From Patella vulgata (lineage: Eukaryota; Mollusca; Gastropoda; Patellidae), in contig NC_065881.2 of the NCBI RefSeq assembly GCF_932274485.2, forward strand, positions 85,686,702-85,750,701: a stretch of DNA of 64,000 bases, in the 5' to 3' direction. Below, one piece after another: positions 26,505 through 38,569 of the stretch (its first letter is position 1; every line of letters begins with the position of its first letter). Made by a program: the position numbers and the translations under genes. A model generated the notes under the pieces. It saw nothing but the letters and a program-made list of their open reading frames with translations, was not told where the DNA came from and searched no databases.

Positions 26505-26845
26505 CGTGGCTAAGTGGGTAAGACGCTAGCTCGCTAGCCTGGAGGTCGGGTGTTCGATCCCTGCATTGGCCGAGAAAGTTCACCCAGATTTTCCGGCGTG
26601 GTTCTCCCTTGTCAGTGATGCAGGACGGAGGGGCTGACAAGTAAAGATGTCTAGTCGTTCGGAGGTCCCGTGTACACATTGGCGTGCACGTAAAAGATCC
26701 CTTGGCAGTTGGAATTCGATATGAGTAGGCCGTAGTGCCGCTGTCCGGGCAAAATTTCCCTCATAGCACACTGTATGGCGTATGCCCGTCTTCATTAGCC
26801 CAGGTTAGGAGCAGAATAGTAGGACGTTAAACTCCATTTCATCGA
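26505..26845 (+). mobile_element. SINE-B, full length
   Basis: Head GTGGCTAAGTGGGTAAGACG, B box GTTCGATCCCTG, body GGGCTGACAAGTAAAGATG, 3' end TTCATTAGCCCAGG and short tail. Two minus frames (26215-26679, 26580-26795) are products of this repeat. Confidence 0.9.
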
Positions 26846-27474
26846 GTCGCGAGCCGTTACGTCCCTTTTGTATAGCGCTGCATTGTGTCCTTCCGCTAAG
26901 CTACGATTTTTTTAAAATGTTATTGACATGTCTAGCTAGACAGCAAAATTTCACAGATTATAATAATGGCTGACTACTAATAGTTATTTACATGAACCGA
27001 AAATAAGAAGGATAGACTCAGTTTTCTTACCTTCATCCGCGAAACATATTTTTAACGAAACGACAGATACGACGGCTTCTAATTGTTTAGAAAGTTACCG
27101 ACATTGATGTGATTAGGCCTACGACTACGAATATTACTCGTATGGCAGAACACAAATGACGAATAAAAATAAAATATAATATTAAGCTACAAGTTTCTGA
27201 ATTGGCTGATAAAACTTTGATATGACTACATGTAAGTGTTTTATGAGTTTAGGTCGGTCACTGCAATTGGTAACACAATATTCGCATGTCGATCTACATG
27301 CCCGAACATGCACATTGAGTACACATTGTCAAGTAGCCTATAATATCCAAGTTGAAGATCAAGCTATAACATAATCATAAAATTCCCAGAAAATCAACAC
27401 TGAGTAGAATTCTTGGAAAGTAGATGATCATGTTCTGTTTCAAATAACTTATCTAAAAACAAACAAAACAAGCG
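26846..27474. other. No gene seen
   Basis: Moderately AT-rich unique-looking sequence. No frame above 60 codons and no repeat I could match. Confidence 0.4.
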
Positions 27475-28100
27475 GTTGCCATGCAAGATACGCCCACATT
27501 TTACAAGAGATGGGCAGAAAACAATCTAAAAAAAGCGATTTTTCGTAAAATCAGAGGACATAATTAATTACGGAAGTTAAGGTCCGATATGCGCGAATAT
27601 CAAAAGGCATCGAAATCTCTGGGATATAAAAATATCTTTTAAGTTTCATCAAAATCAGATAAAAATTCTGACCGTTAGAGGGTCCACAACCTTGATATTA
27701 CATGCGTTTACAATATTTGCGTACAGGGAGCGACCATTAAGTCGGGCAATTTCTATCTGATTTTCACGAAATTCGCCAAGTTGTAATACTGATATATTTA
27801 AACATTTTTTGTGTGTTTTTTTTAATCAGATACAAATTGTGATATCTAGGGGGACCACAAGCCAAAAAACGAGATTTTGTGAACAACCAGGGGCCATAAT
27901 CCAGGAAGTTGGGGTCCGATATGCGCGAATATCGTTCGGGACCGAGATCTTTTGGTTATAAACATACATTTCAAGTTTCATCTAAACCAGATAAAAATTG
28001 TGACATCTAGAGTGTCCACTAGCTAAAAATGTAATATTTTGTACAGCCAGGGGCCATAATCCATGAAGGTTCGAGCCGATACATGCCAGTATCGACACTA
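27475..28100 (+). repeat. Family D repeat (about 2 monomers)
   Basis: GCGGTTGCCATGCAAGATAC start; GGGGCCATAATCCAGGAAGT and TATGCGCGAATATCG recur. It joins a short SINE-A tail with (CT)n/(CTGT)n at 28100-28197. Confidence 0.75.
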
Positions 28101-28200
28101 GTTTGTGTCAGTGGACAGTTAAACCTCATTCCTCTCTCTGTCTCTCTCTCTCTCTCTGTCTGTCTCTCTCTCTCTATCTGTCTGTCTGTCTCTCTCATGT

Positions 28201-29034
28201 ATAAATATCATGTTTTAATATACATTGTCAGATAACTAATGTCAAATCATTCAGAATAATCAAACAAACACAAAGCAAGAAATTAACAATAAAATAATAA
28301 ATTTGACATATTGAAGTGCCACGGGGAAGAACGATCTAAATCACTTTTACAATGAACCCCAGTTAATGGCGCCATCTGGTAGCAAATTGTATAAGCTTTC
28401 TGTGGAACAATCAATTTCAGGTAAAAACGAACGGAGTCACATCAAACCAAGGCGCTTCTGAAATGGCCTCCCGGACAAATACAAGTCCAATGTACCCTTT
28501 ATTTAACCTTAACTTGTTTTAAAAGCTGAAGTCAGTTGAACCGGTAATTATGGTTCGTACTAAACATCATTTTGAAGTTGTAATTAAACCCACTCATTGT
28601 TCTGTTTGCGTCAAGCATTCTTGTCCAAAAGTCTGTTTTGCCTTTTATGCAGAAAGACAAAAATGTGACTTAGATCATTCTTCCCCTGGACTCTTCATTT
28701 ATAATGTAAACCTTAACATGGTCACAAGACCAAATAAAATAATAAATTTGACATTTATAATGTAAACCTTAACATGTCACAAGACCAAATAAAAAAACAT
28801 TCAGATGAGTTTCCGCCCAAATTTAAGTTTTTCTTCAATATATAGATTTTTTCTTACCATAAAACACTATTTTAGTCCACTTATCATCAAATTAAATTTT
28901 TCACCTAAATGTACATGCCTATATACTCATCAGCTGATCGGCATTAGTAAATCACATAAGTGAGACACTACAGGTACTATATCCAAACCAAGACTAAATG
29001 CCTGCTTCAAACAAATCAATGAATGAATGAAATA
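28201..29034. other. No supported gene
   Basis: Contains a 71-codon plus frame (28550-28765) with several Cys/His residues. A roughly 50-bp direct repeat around AAATAATAAATTTGACAT covers its end (28722-28800), so I do not call it a gene. Confidence 0.35.
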
Positions 29035-29115
29035 TTGTTTTATGGCATGTCAGCTCCAACCGGGCTATATTGCACCAAACATATGGTGAAATATACCAGA
29101 CAGGCTATAAGATAT
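29035..29115 (-). mobile_element. LINE 3'-end relic (same family as 5841-6243)
   Basis: GAATGAATGAAAT tail, TTTTATGGCATGTCAGCTCC, GCACCAAACATATGGTG. It is the antisense counterpart of the 3' UTR at 6148-6243. Confidence 0.65.
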
Positions 29116-29249
29116 CATATTAACTATTTATTGCTTCAAACAAGGTGGTATTTAAAATGATATCAAATGTTTTTAACATTGTCTATATAATTATAATTAT
29201 CAACTACAGATATAAATTAATCATAGTTATAAGGCCACTCCAATTTCAA

Positions 29250-29600
29250 AATGAAATGAAATAAAATGAAATGGGGTTTAATGTCCTATGTTCTACTCCG
29301 ACTGGGATAATGAAGACGGCCCTACGCCATACAGTGTGTTATGAGGGAAATTTTGCTCAGGCAGCAGCACTGAGGCCTACTCATATTGAATTCCAACTGC
29401 CAAGGTATCTTTCACGCGCATAACAATGAGTACACGGGAACTTGGTTTTTCAACCCATCCAAATGACTAGACAGCTGTCCTTGCCAGACCCTCAGGCCTG
29501 CACCACTGACAAGGGAAAACCACGTTGGAAAATCCTGATGAACTTTTTCTGCCATTGCAGAGATCGAACATAGACCCACCAGGTTAGCGAGTCAATGCAT
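29250..29600 (-). mobile_element. SINE-B, near full length
   Basis: (AAATG) tail, GGGATAATGAAGACGGCCC, CAGCTGTCCTTGCCAGACC and a decayed tRNA head ending near 29600. Confidence 0.8.
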
Positions 29601-29878
29601 AGTTCAAACGAGACCAAATATTTCAGTTTTGAAATTTTAACAAACCATCACACACATTAGAAATGAGAGCGTTAAAAATTAATGTGGTTTAGCCTAAAGT
29701 GATATATAATTTGTACTGTGTAACATAAACATACGGTATAGATAAAGGTCTCCTTATCAAACCGGACCTTGTCTTTTGTGGTGAAAAGAATGAAATTCAA
29801 GTTACACAGTCATAGGACTATCCCTGATATGAAAACAGCCAGATTCCTCCAAGTGGAGGAATGTGACCCTAAAGATAG

Positions 29879-30760
29879 TCCAAGAGCCAGTGACGAAAAA
29901 ACTGCCTCATAAGTAATAGAAGGTTTGACTATATTAATTGGCAGCTATTGATAGGGCAAATTCAAAACACCCAGTCTTACGAGGTTTTCAGTGGGGCATT
30001 TGGCTGGGAGGGGCAGATAAAAAGGGCCAAAAAGGACTAAAATTTGCCTCATAAGTAATAGGATCAGAATTATTTCTAAAATGTTGCCATACAATGTATG
30101 AATATAAAAAATATAAATCTGACCAGAAAAAGTGGGGCCATGCCCTTTTCTGACTGCCTTAAAAAGTGCTGACGGGGGCCAAAATTTGCCTCATAAGTAA
30201 TATAGTTGAAATTGGTGCCAAATGTTAGCTATGTACGAGCCGATTTTAAAAATACCAAACCTGACTGGTTTCAGTGGGGCATATCCCTAATCTGACCACT
30301 TAAAATCTGCCCGATCTGCCACGCCCACAAAAAAGGTCAAAATTTGCATCATAAGTAATACGATCAGAAATAGTTTTGAAATGTTGTGGTGCTATATCTG
30401 AATCTTAAAATGTAAAATCTGACCGGAAAAAATGGGGCCACGCCCCTTTCTGACGGCTCTAAAAAATGTGGACGGGGGCCCAAAAATGCCTCATAAGTAA
30501 TAAGACTGAAATTGGTGCCAAATGTTAGCTAATTATGAGACTATTCTAAAAATATCAAATCTGACTGGTTTCATTGGGGCAAACCCCTAATCTGACCACT
30601 TAAATGTGCCGAATCTGCCACGCCCACAAATGGGGTCAAAATTTGCCTCATAAGTAATATGACTGAAACTAGTGCCAAATGTTAACTATGTATTAGTCGG
30701 TTCTAAAAATATAAAATCTGATGGGTTTCTGTGGGGCAAACTCCTAATCTGACCACTTAA
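29879..30760 (+). repeat. Left inverted arm with 150-bp subrepeats
   Basis: Six subrepeats, each carrying 'aaaatttgcctcataagtaata' variants and alternating 'tctgacc...gtggggc' blocks. Pairs with 33381-34155. Confidence 0.85.
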
Positions 30761-30899
30761 TTGTCACCAACCACCCAAAGGTTGAATACTCATGCTTGAT
30801 TTCAATTCAAATTTAAATCTATAATCTAACTAATTTGACACCCCACTATTAATTTACAGTTTTCAACAACATAGTAGAAATTCAATACAGCATGGCTGG

Positions 30900-31484
30900 C
30901 CTCCAAGTGACATGATTCTCCATTAAAGGAGTCAAGTCTTGAACTCAATATCATCCCAAATTTTCAACCAAGTGATACAATTCTCCATTAAAGGGGCCAA
31001 GTCTTGAACTCAATATCATCCCAAATTTTCAACCAAGTGATACGATTCTCCATTAAAGGGGCAAAGTCTTGAAGTCAATATCATCCGTTTTCAAGGTTGC
31101 AAACACGACTTAAATGGTCAATTTAAATCAACATACATTGATGTTGTTATCTTACCATGAAAAGTTGAGCTTCTGGCATTTAAGACAAAATGAAAATGTT
31201 AAAATTGGCACACGAATCGTGTGTCAGAACATTTTTGAGCACAATTTGTATGAAGCGACTTGATGAACGAGGCTAAACATATCCCATGTAGGAGAATACT
31301 ACCAGTGTAGACTGGAATAACTACCATTCAATTCGGACTCGTTGCGTATTTCGCCGAACATTACTGATTAGAAATTACAATAATAACCGAAACGATTGAA
31401 TGTAAACCGGTTTATATACATTCATATTACATTATTTTATGTGTTGTGACCCATTTGTGTCCATTTCCAGGTGCCAAAGAATAG
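30900..31484 (+). mobile_element. MITE-R1 inside the 4.3-kb element
   Basis: Carries the R1 landmarks: GTCAATTTAAATCAACATA, ATCGTGTGTCAGAACATTT, TTATATACATTCATATTAC, TTGTGACCCATTTGTGTCC. Its left part is preceded by about 2.5 tandem copies of a 62-bp block (ATTCTCCATTAAAGG ... ATCATCCCAAATTTTC). Confidence 0.75.
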
Positions 31485-33334
31485 CGATTATAATATTAAA
31501 TTATTTCATGACAATATCTTTTATACAAGAATCTATTATTGAACAAGGAAACGTAATCATAACAAAAGAGCTGTATAGTCAGTACATTGCCAATCTGTTA
31601 GAAGTATATACCAGTTTTTCAGAGGATGGCAGCCAAGATAATAATATATTTGGTGATTTTACTATTTTCAATTTTGAAAGGAAGATAGTGGATTACTTTG
31701 GACCACAGAAATTGACATTATTATCATCAAATACTAAAGGAAATATCATTTATAACAATAGAATGAATGTTGAAGCAAAGATTCGTGACATGGCATACAT
31801 ATTACGGAAGGAAATACTAAATATATCAAAGTCCACTTTATCATCAAAATTATCAGTGCAGGATATAATTCAAGGAGAGGTTTCTGTACCAGATTTATTA
31901 ATCGACTTTTTACTCATTTATTAGGCGGGCCTGGCCAGAGAGGTAGGAAAACAGAAAAAAATGTAAGAAAAATTTCCTCAATTTCTCAAGATGACATGTA
32001 CACTATTTGTGTGGCAAAATTAAAACTTCCAAACATTTGACTCTTGTAATGGCGATGAAGAGTATAACAGGAAGCCTAAGAAAAGTAATTGATATTTAAA
32101 TCGTTAATTACAACGCCATTGATGAACTAGAGACGAATTAACATACAGTTTACAGGAAGAACAGATTACGGTTCCACATGGAATACACGGCTTGGGACAA
32201 TTACTACAAACTGTATCAGATACAAGTACCAGTAATGAAACAACTGACAATGATAACCAGCTTCCTGTTTGTCGGAAAAGATGGTCATTTACTCCAATCC
32301 TTTTAAATCTGGTTGAATGACAATATGATGAAAATAGATGAAACACATCCTGGAATATCTGACGAATTCCATAGAGGTGCCCTTCCCATACGCAGAACAG
32401 ACATTTAATGCAGATACTGCTGATCGTTTTTCAGGTATTAGTATCATCATAGAAATTCCATAGCAGCTAGACGGAAATGGTCCATGTCTCGTTATATGAG
32501 GGCAACTATAGTTGGACATGTGTTTGAACATTTAGGCATTTCCAGACCTGAAGATGAAACTTCTGAATTGAGACAAGCTAATATTCAGAAGAACACAGCA
32601 CATCGCATCAAAATTACTGAAAGAATTGTAAACATGTCTAATCCATTCAAGAATAATGCGGAACAAGATATATTAATTAACATTAATCAACAGATTTCCT
32701 TTTAAACGTTTATGAAAATGGTAACATGTCTCGTGACAAATGTATTTCAGAAGTTATTGCAAACCCCTCCTGGTTTGATAAACACATAAAACGGTCAAAA
32801 CCAAGCACATTTGCTTTTGACGGTACCTAAAAGAAACGGAAAAAAACCCGGCAAGATCATAGGCTACAGTTGAAAATGGAGAAAGATATGATGAGTCGAT
32901 TTCTTTATCAAAAATAAATTAAGACCTGGTGATTACCAGATCTTATCCGCTCACACAATGCCACTTGTGTTTAGTTATATAGATGAAACCATGATATCAA
33001 CTCAAACATCTTTGCTTTTGAAGGCCCTTGAAAGCAGAATAGAGTCTTGTGAGCCTAAATGGATTTTTTCCATCTTCTTGGATACCCCCCAGCAACATTT
33101 GGTGCAATTGCTGGTTATATTTTGGTTAAAATATGTAATGTGTTGTGTCAAGATATCCATTCTGTATTTGACAGAAATGAAAAATCATCGATAAAGGACA
33201 TAGAGAGAGATAGACGTGCTGGTTTCTATCGAGACCAAGAATACAGCATTTCAGGTCCAAACATGAGACTACCATCAAACTTTACATCAGCATTAAAAAA
33301 TGACATGTTCAAAAAATCTCTGTGCAGTACATAG
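31485..33334 (+). pseudogene. Remnant coding region of the 4.3-kb element
   Basis: Protein-like stretches on the plus strand: one of about 145 codons (31,485-31,924; TKELYSQYIANLLEVYTSF, NMEAKIRD-like middle) and shorter ones near 32,484-32,705 and 32,958-33,334. A trace of the motif style HPGISDEFHRG lies between them. I recall similar unnamed ORFs in molluscan and cnidarian mobile elements but cannot assign a function. Broken, with several breaks. Confidence 0.45.
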
Positions 33335-33380
33335 TTAGCAATTGAATGTGTACTGACTTTTTGCCAGTTATTAGATCTAA

Positions 33381-34155
33381 GACATGAGGCAAAATTTGAC
33401 CCCTTTTGTGGGCGTGGCAGATGTATCACATTTAAGTGGTCAGATTAGGGGTTTGCCCCAATGAAACCAGTCAGATTTGATATTTTTAGAACCGTCTCAT
33501 AATTAGCTAACATTTGACACCAATTTCAATCTTATTACTTATGAGGCATTTTTGGGCCCCCGGACACACTTTTTAGGGCAGTCAGAAAGGGGTGTGGCCC
33601 CATTTTTTTCGGTCAGATTTTACATTTTAAGATTCAGATATAGCACCACAACATTTCAAAACTATTTCTGATCGTATTACTTATGATGCAAATTTTGACC
33701 TTTTTTGTGGGCGTGGCAGATCGGGCAGATTTTAAGTGGTCAGATTAGGGATATGCCCCACTGAAACCAGTCAGATTTGATATTTTTAAAATCGGCTCGT
33801 ACATAGCTAACATTTGGCACCAATTTCAACTATATTACTTATGAGGCAAATTTTGGCCCCCGTCAGCACTTTTTAAGGCAGTCAGAAAAGGGCATGGCCC
33901 CACTTTTTCTGGTCAGATTTATATTTTTTATATTCATACATTGTATGGCAACATTTTAGAAATAATTCTGATCCTATTACTTATGAGGCAAATTTTAGTC
34001 CTTTTTGGCCCTTTTTATCTGCCCCTCCCAGCCAAATGCCCCACTGAAACCTCGTAAGACTGGGTGTTTTGAATTTGCCCTATCAATAGCTGCCAATTGA
34101 TATAGTCAAACCTTCTATTACTTATGAGGCAGTTTTTTCGTCACTGGCTCTTGGT
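33381..34155 (-). repeat. Right inverted arm
   Basis: Inverted partner of 29879-30655. The match is close enough that whole 20-bp blocks are identical, so the arms have been homogenised or the insertion is fairly young. Confidence 0.85.
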
Positions 34156-34567
34156 CTAATACTACAGATTTGTTGATGTAGAACAATTATCTGGCTCAGA
34201 TGGAGTGTTGCTTTTAAAGGCTCAATACCACTCTTGTTGTAACTGAATAATATGTCCCAATCTTTATTCTGGTCAACAAATTGTACTATTTTATAGTTCA
34301 AAATTTCGTTTTACTTGTCTTTACTACACTAGGATCTGGAAGAGTTGTTATTTAATTCGTGTTCTGAATGGCTGGGGATAAGCCAATGAAACGGTCTGTT
34401 ACGGCGAGCTTTAGGCGTGTTTTGCACGGAACTGTGGGTAATCCACTAGTAACATCAATGCTGATTGGTTAATCATATGTCTGATGTCATAAGGTCAAAA
34501 GTCAAAAACGAAATATAGATCTGTATTTTAGTCAGATTGATAAAATAATATTTTTAAAATATTTTAA

Positions 34568-34950
34568 ACATACATTATGCAAGAGCTAAATCTGCCTATT
34601 GCAGGTCTTTATGTAGGCCTGAAATGTTATCTAAATTATTCATTACACAATAATTAACTTAGGCAGACCATAATCAACTCTCGATGTCATCGCTAGCCTG
34701 CAATATTAATTGGATTAGGATCGGATTTGCTGCTCAACTTTCAGTCATGATTTAATCATGAAATGGATAATCGAGACTATGTTTTTTATCATACCGATTT
34801 TAGTAATGATGATCGAGGACCTAAATTCTATCACTAAATTCTCGGTTCAGAGTGGATCAATTTGACTGATATTTTCAACAAATCGTGTATACTTTCTATT
34901 ATCTAGTTTTTAACTATTATAGTGAGAACAACCAGCTGTTTATCTAATCT
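34568..34950 (-). mobile_element. MITE-A, complete, TTAA on both sides
   Basis: TTAA at 34564-34567 and 34951-34954. Starts ACATACATTATGCAAGAGC, ends ...GCTGTTTATCTAATCT. About 383 bp. Confidence 0.85.
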
Positions 34951-35048
34951 TTAATTTTTAAAATATTTTAATTTTCAAAATATTTTAATTTTCAAAATAT
35001 TTTAATTTTCAAAATATTTTAATTCTTACAATATTTTAATTTTTAAAA
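34948..35048. repeat. 17-bp AT minisatellite
   Basis: Five to six copies of CAAAATATTTTAATTTT directly at the right end of MITE-A. Confidence 0.85.
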
Positions 35049-35404
35049 TGACTTTGGCCCTTCTTTCCCGGGGAAATTACTATTCATATATATTTCCGCT
35101 TGCACAGTCTTGGTTCATGTAAATAAACATGAAATTCTACACAAGTTAGAAGAGAGGATAAAGCTAACTAGTCATCTCTCCAACAAACTGTGTAAAGATA
35201 AGTAATTGCATGTATACATGTACATGTAGTTTAACTGCCCAACACATATTTTCAGAGAAATTCTAAGCATGCCAGGAACAGTGACATGTAGGTTCACAAG
35301 TCTGTGTTCGTGGAATTGTTTGCCAAATTTCTTAAAATTCCCCAAATTCTAAGAAGTACACAATTCATATAATTCAGATGAAGTCTACTTTCATTATCAA
35401 TGCA

Positions 35405-35545
35405 ATAACGTTAATACACTATGTCAATAACTTTACTAACTATGTCAATAACGTTACTAACTATGTCAATAACTTTACTACACTATGTCAATAACGTTAC
35501 TATGTCATTAACTTTAAAAGTCAATAATGTGACTAGTCAATAAAA
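35405..35545. repeat. About 21-bp minisatellite
   Basis: ACTATGTCAATAACGTTACT-type units, about six copies alternating CTTTACT and CGTTACT. Confidence 0.8.
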
Positions 35546-35612
35546 GTTTTACCAATATAATCTAAAACAAATGTCAACATTGCATTTAAAGACACATCTA
35601 CACTGTAACATA

Positions 35613-36645
35613 CCCTTCAGACGCTTATTTCTAAACCAGTTCAAAATCGACAGCGTTTTTAAAGATGGGTTCCCAGAAAAGTATTTATTGGGTGGTTTTT
35701 TCCAATAAAAGTATGGTAATTTTGGTATAGATGGAAAGTAGAGATATCCAATTATACTAGAAAAATACTGGAGCGTATACAGGGCAAACATGTACTGCTT
35801 CCCCTAATCAACAGACCGACGATTAGGAATTTCGGCACGCGTGATGTCAAAGGTCACACGCGACATTGAGCGCTTGATGTACAAGTTGATAAACTCTATG
35901 AAGAGTTAGATGTACAACACTTTCTGAGATAAAAATGACGGAAAAAGACGCGGGTAGTGGATAATCCAAGAATTTAATCAGGATTCGATATTTGTAATAA
36001 ATAGTAAGCGATTAAAGACAACGTCGTCTTATGTATGCAATGAATTCTCCTCTGACTTCCAAGAGAGGTAGGTCACGTGACGTAAACATGACCTGGTTAG
36101 ATCAAATTTTTACAGCAGGACATTCCTTCGCAATTACAATGTTTGAGAAGGATTTGAAGCAAAGTTATGACAAATTAATTAGTTTGAATATGTTTTTAGT
36201 CCATATATACCATTAAATCACCCAGTTTGTACACGGGAATGTATCTTTAAGACAGGGTCGTGTTGCAATCACACATACTAAAAGCCAAACCAGTTTAACT
36301 ATTCTGACCCCTTCGGTCGGAGGTTCAAGTTAACTATGTCTGGGCAACTTCATATTATTTCTTCGATCCTCAGACACTTTCGATAAAACTGGCACTGCAT
36401 GACGCCGACATTTTCCTAGGAATGTACATGTAACTTACTGAGTACTGCGCATGTCCAAAGCATGCTGAAGCCGGGCTTCTAAAGTCGACCCGTTCAGATG
36501 GCCAAGATGAACCAGTTTAAAATAAAAAGTCTGCTTGAGGACAGGTCGCGAGCTGGGTTTTTCAACTGGTTTATTTGCCTCACATTTGCGTTCAGATGAC
36601 AAAATTAAACTGGTTTAACGATCCCTGGGGGTTTTAAACCAGTTC
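35613..36645 (-). mobile_element. MITE-F copy, interrupted and truncated
   Basis: CCCTTCAGACGCTTATTTC... at 35613 and the remainder from about 36240 (CCAAACCAGTTTAACTATTC, CCCCTTCGGTCGGAGG) match the inverted copy of 42779-43132. About 570 bp (35666-36240) has been inserted; its ends TAAAGATGGGTTCCC / GGGAATGTATCTTTA are roughly inverted. The right end is replaced by SINE-A at about 36645. Confidence 0.65.
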
Positions 36646-36888
36646 AACGTCCACTAGACACAAATTACATGTAGGTCATTTCAGGACTAACTAACATATG
36701 GTTCAATTTTATTTCAATAATTTGATTGCGGGTACGGGTCTTTAGCTGTGGGAGAAAACAGGAGGACCCAGAAAAAACCCTACTCCTTGTCACATACAAC
36801 CAAGGATTCGAAACCACGCCAGTTGACTCAATAACAGACCTTATGATGCAACGCGCACGTGCTAACCATCCGGCCATCCAACCCCCTT
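36640..36888 (-). mobile_element. SINE-A copy
   Basis: AACGTCCACTAGACACAAAT, CATATGGTTCAATTTTATTTC, GGATTCGAAACCACGCCAG, head ending CCGGCCATCCAACCCCC. Confidence 0.85.
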
Positions 36889-36889
36889 G

Positions 36890-37055
36890 CAGCATGAATG
36901 ACCTGGCAAAGAACATTAATGTGCAGGTAAACAATCAACAAAGTGCAGAGAGAAAAAACCACTGACAATGTCCAGACAAAACTTCCTGCACGATGCATGC
37001 CGATTTTCATCCACTCGGTACAAAAAAGCAGAACGTTAAACTCCATTTCATTTCA
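36890..37055 (+). mobile_element. SINE-B, diverged 3' half
   Basis: CCACTGACAATGTCCAGAC, CGATTTTCATCCACTCGG, AGCAGAACGTTAAACTCC plus short tail. Confidence 0.55.
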
Positions 37056-37489
37056 GGATTTTGCCTGAACTGCAGTATTTCTGCCTACCCTTCACACTGT
37101 CTATAAATAACTTTAGCACAAGATATTTCAAGCTGACTGCAGCCAAAAACTACAACAGTGACAATCGTAGATCCTTGAAAACCAATAAAATTCATTGTTT
37201 CACGAACTAAAACAATTGCGGAAAGGACAGGGGTGATGACAATATAATATACAACCATTTTACAATGCATGTATAGAAATTACAATCATACTTACATGTA
37301 CAAATATTCAAGCCTTGATATTGAAATATTTAGCAACTTATCTACAAGTCAGTTGATACAGGAATCTGTGTACATGTGTTATATACATGTAACAAGTGGA
37401 CTATTTATTACAGATCAGCTGGCTCCGAGTCAAAATCGTGAGTCATACATGTATTACTACGCGAGTACACTCCCTGGAATTATTAATCA

Positions 37490-37565
37490 GATTTCTTATA
37501 ATTCACCAAATTCTAAGAAATCAGATTTCTTATAATTCACCAAATTCTAAGAAATCCAAAATTTC
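37490..37565. repeat. Local tandem duplication
   Basis: The block TCAGATTTCTTATAATTCACC...AAATTCTAAGAAA is present twice in a row. Confidence 0.7.
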
Positions 37566-37599
37566 TGTAACTCTGGTTAAGTCTACATTCATTCTGTAA

Positions 37600-37690
37600 G
37601 GGGGTTGGATGGCTGAATGGTTAGCGCATGCGCGTTGTATCATAAGGTCTGTCATTGAGTCAACTGCCGTGGTTTCGATTCCCCGGTTGA
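37600..37690 (+). mobile_element. SINE-A tRNA-like head only
   Basis: GGGGGTTGGATGGCTGAATG, GTCATTGAGTCAACTGCCG, B box GGTTTCGATTCCCCGG. The rest is absent. It is a tRNA-like monomer and not a functional tRNA: no acceptor stem pairing is visible. Confidence 0.75.
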
Positions 37691-37796
37691 AAAAGATACA
37701 GTACATGTGAATTTAATTATTATGTGTCATCTATTTATTTTGGGATTTCAGCAGGTGACATCAGCCTTACTGTTGGCATGTTTTATTGATTATGAG

Positions 37797-38085
37797 AGAG
37801 AGAGAGAGAGAGGGGAGAGAGAGAGAGAGAGAGAGAGGTTTATGGTCCACTTGGCACTAACTAGGTCGTTTTGGGACTAAAAAATGGTTCAATTTTATTT
37901 CACTAATTCGTTTGTAAATAGGGGTCTTTAGCAGTGGGAAAAAAACGGAGGACCCGGAGAAAACCCACGAGGTTGGACAGGTGACCCTACTCCTTGTCAC
38001 GTACAACCAGGGATTAGAAACCATGCCAGTTGACTCAATGACAGACCTTATGATACAACGTCATCCAAGCCCCCAAATAAACAAG
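37797..38085 (-). mobile_element. SINE-A with long (GA)n tail
   Basis: (GA)n at 37797-37837, TTTATGGTCCACTTGGCAC, AACCCACGAGGTTGGACAGG, head ending CATCCAAGCCCCC. Confidence 0.85.
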
Positions 38086-38267
38086 GTATGCACCGTAAGC
38101 CAAAAGACATAATCTGATTGGCTAAAAGTTCATGGATTACCCTACACAAGCCAGATAAGAGTAACAATATAAAGATAAGATAGGTTGCCAGGCAATGAAA
38201 CAAACGCCCACAGCAGCTAAATCGTCCGAGTGATCAACAAGGGTTGTTACATATTTATTCTTTTGTG

Positions 38268-38547
38268 AGAGGAGAGAGAAATGGGGTTTAACGTCCACTC
38301 GACACAGACTAGGTCATTTCGGGACTAACATATGGTTCAAATTATTTCCATAATCCGCTTGTGCGTAGGGGTCTTTAGCAGTGCGAGGAAACCGGAGGAC
38401 CCGGAGAAAACCCACGAGGTTGGACAGGCGACCCTACTCCTTGTCATGTACATGTACAACCGCTGAATCGAAACCACGCCAGTTGACTCAATGACAAACT
38501 TTACGATACAGCACGCACATGCTAACCATTCAGCCACCCAGCCCCTC
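38268..38547 (-). mobile_element. SINE-A, full length
   Basis: GAGAGAAATGGGGTTTAACG, TCCGCTTGTGCGTAGGGG, ACCCACGAGGTTGGACAGG, tRNA-like head to CAGCCACCCAGCCCC. Confidence 0.9.
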
Positions 38548-38569
38548 TTATTCTTTTGTAGTTAATGGG

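Larger units (their letters stand above)
29879..34155. mobile_element. 4.3-kb DNA element with about 0.78-kb inverted arms
   Basis: Outer ends CCAAGAGCCAGTGACG (29880) and CGTCACTGGCTCTTGG (34154) pair, and pairing continues for about 775 bp. Each arm is itself a tandem of roughly 150-bp subrepeats, marked by CCTCATAAGTAATA (at about 29903, 30049, 30190, 30489, 30646; inverted at about 33533, 33835, 33976, 34120). The left arm has one extra subrepeat. The interior (about 30.76-33.38 kb) holds a MITE-R1 insertion and reading-frame remnants of a protein I cannot name. It looks broken, with several breaks. No clear target duplication. Family unassigned; the arms resemble fold-back-type DNA transposons. 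Confidence 0.75.

Noticed and set aside
26215-26679. 154-codon minus frame resembling a gene
   Set aside because: Spans a TIR element and the full-length SINE-B; its sequence is repeat-derived and recurs in other SINE-B copies.
28550-28765. 71-codon Cys/His-containing frame as a small zinc protein
   Set aside because: No regular zinc-finger spacing, and its end overlaps a local direct duplication.
37600-37690. tRNA gene
   Set aside because: Has A- and B-box-like parts, but the acceptor arms do not pair and the sequence equals the SINE-A head.
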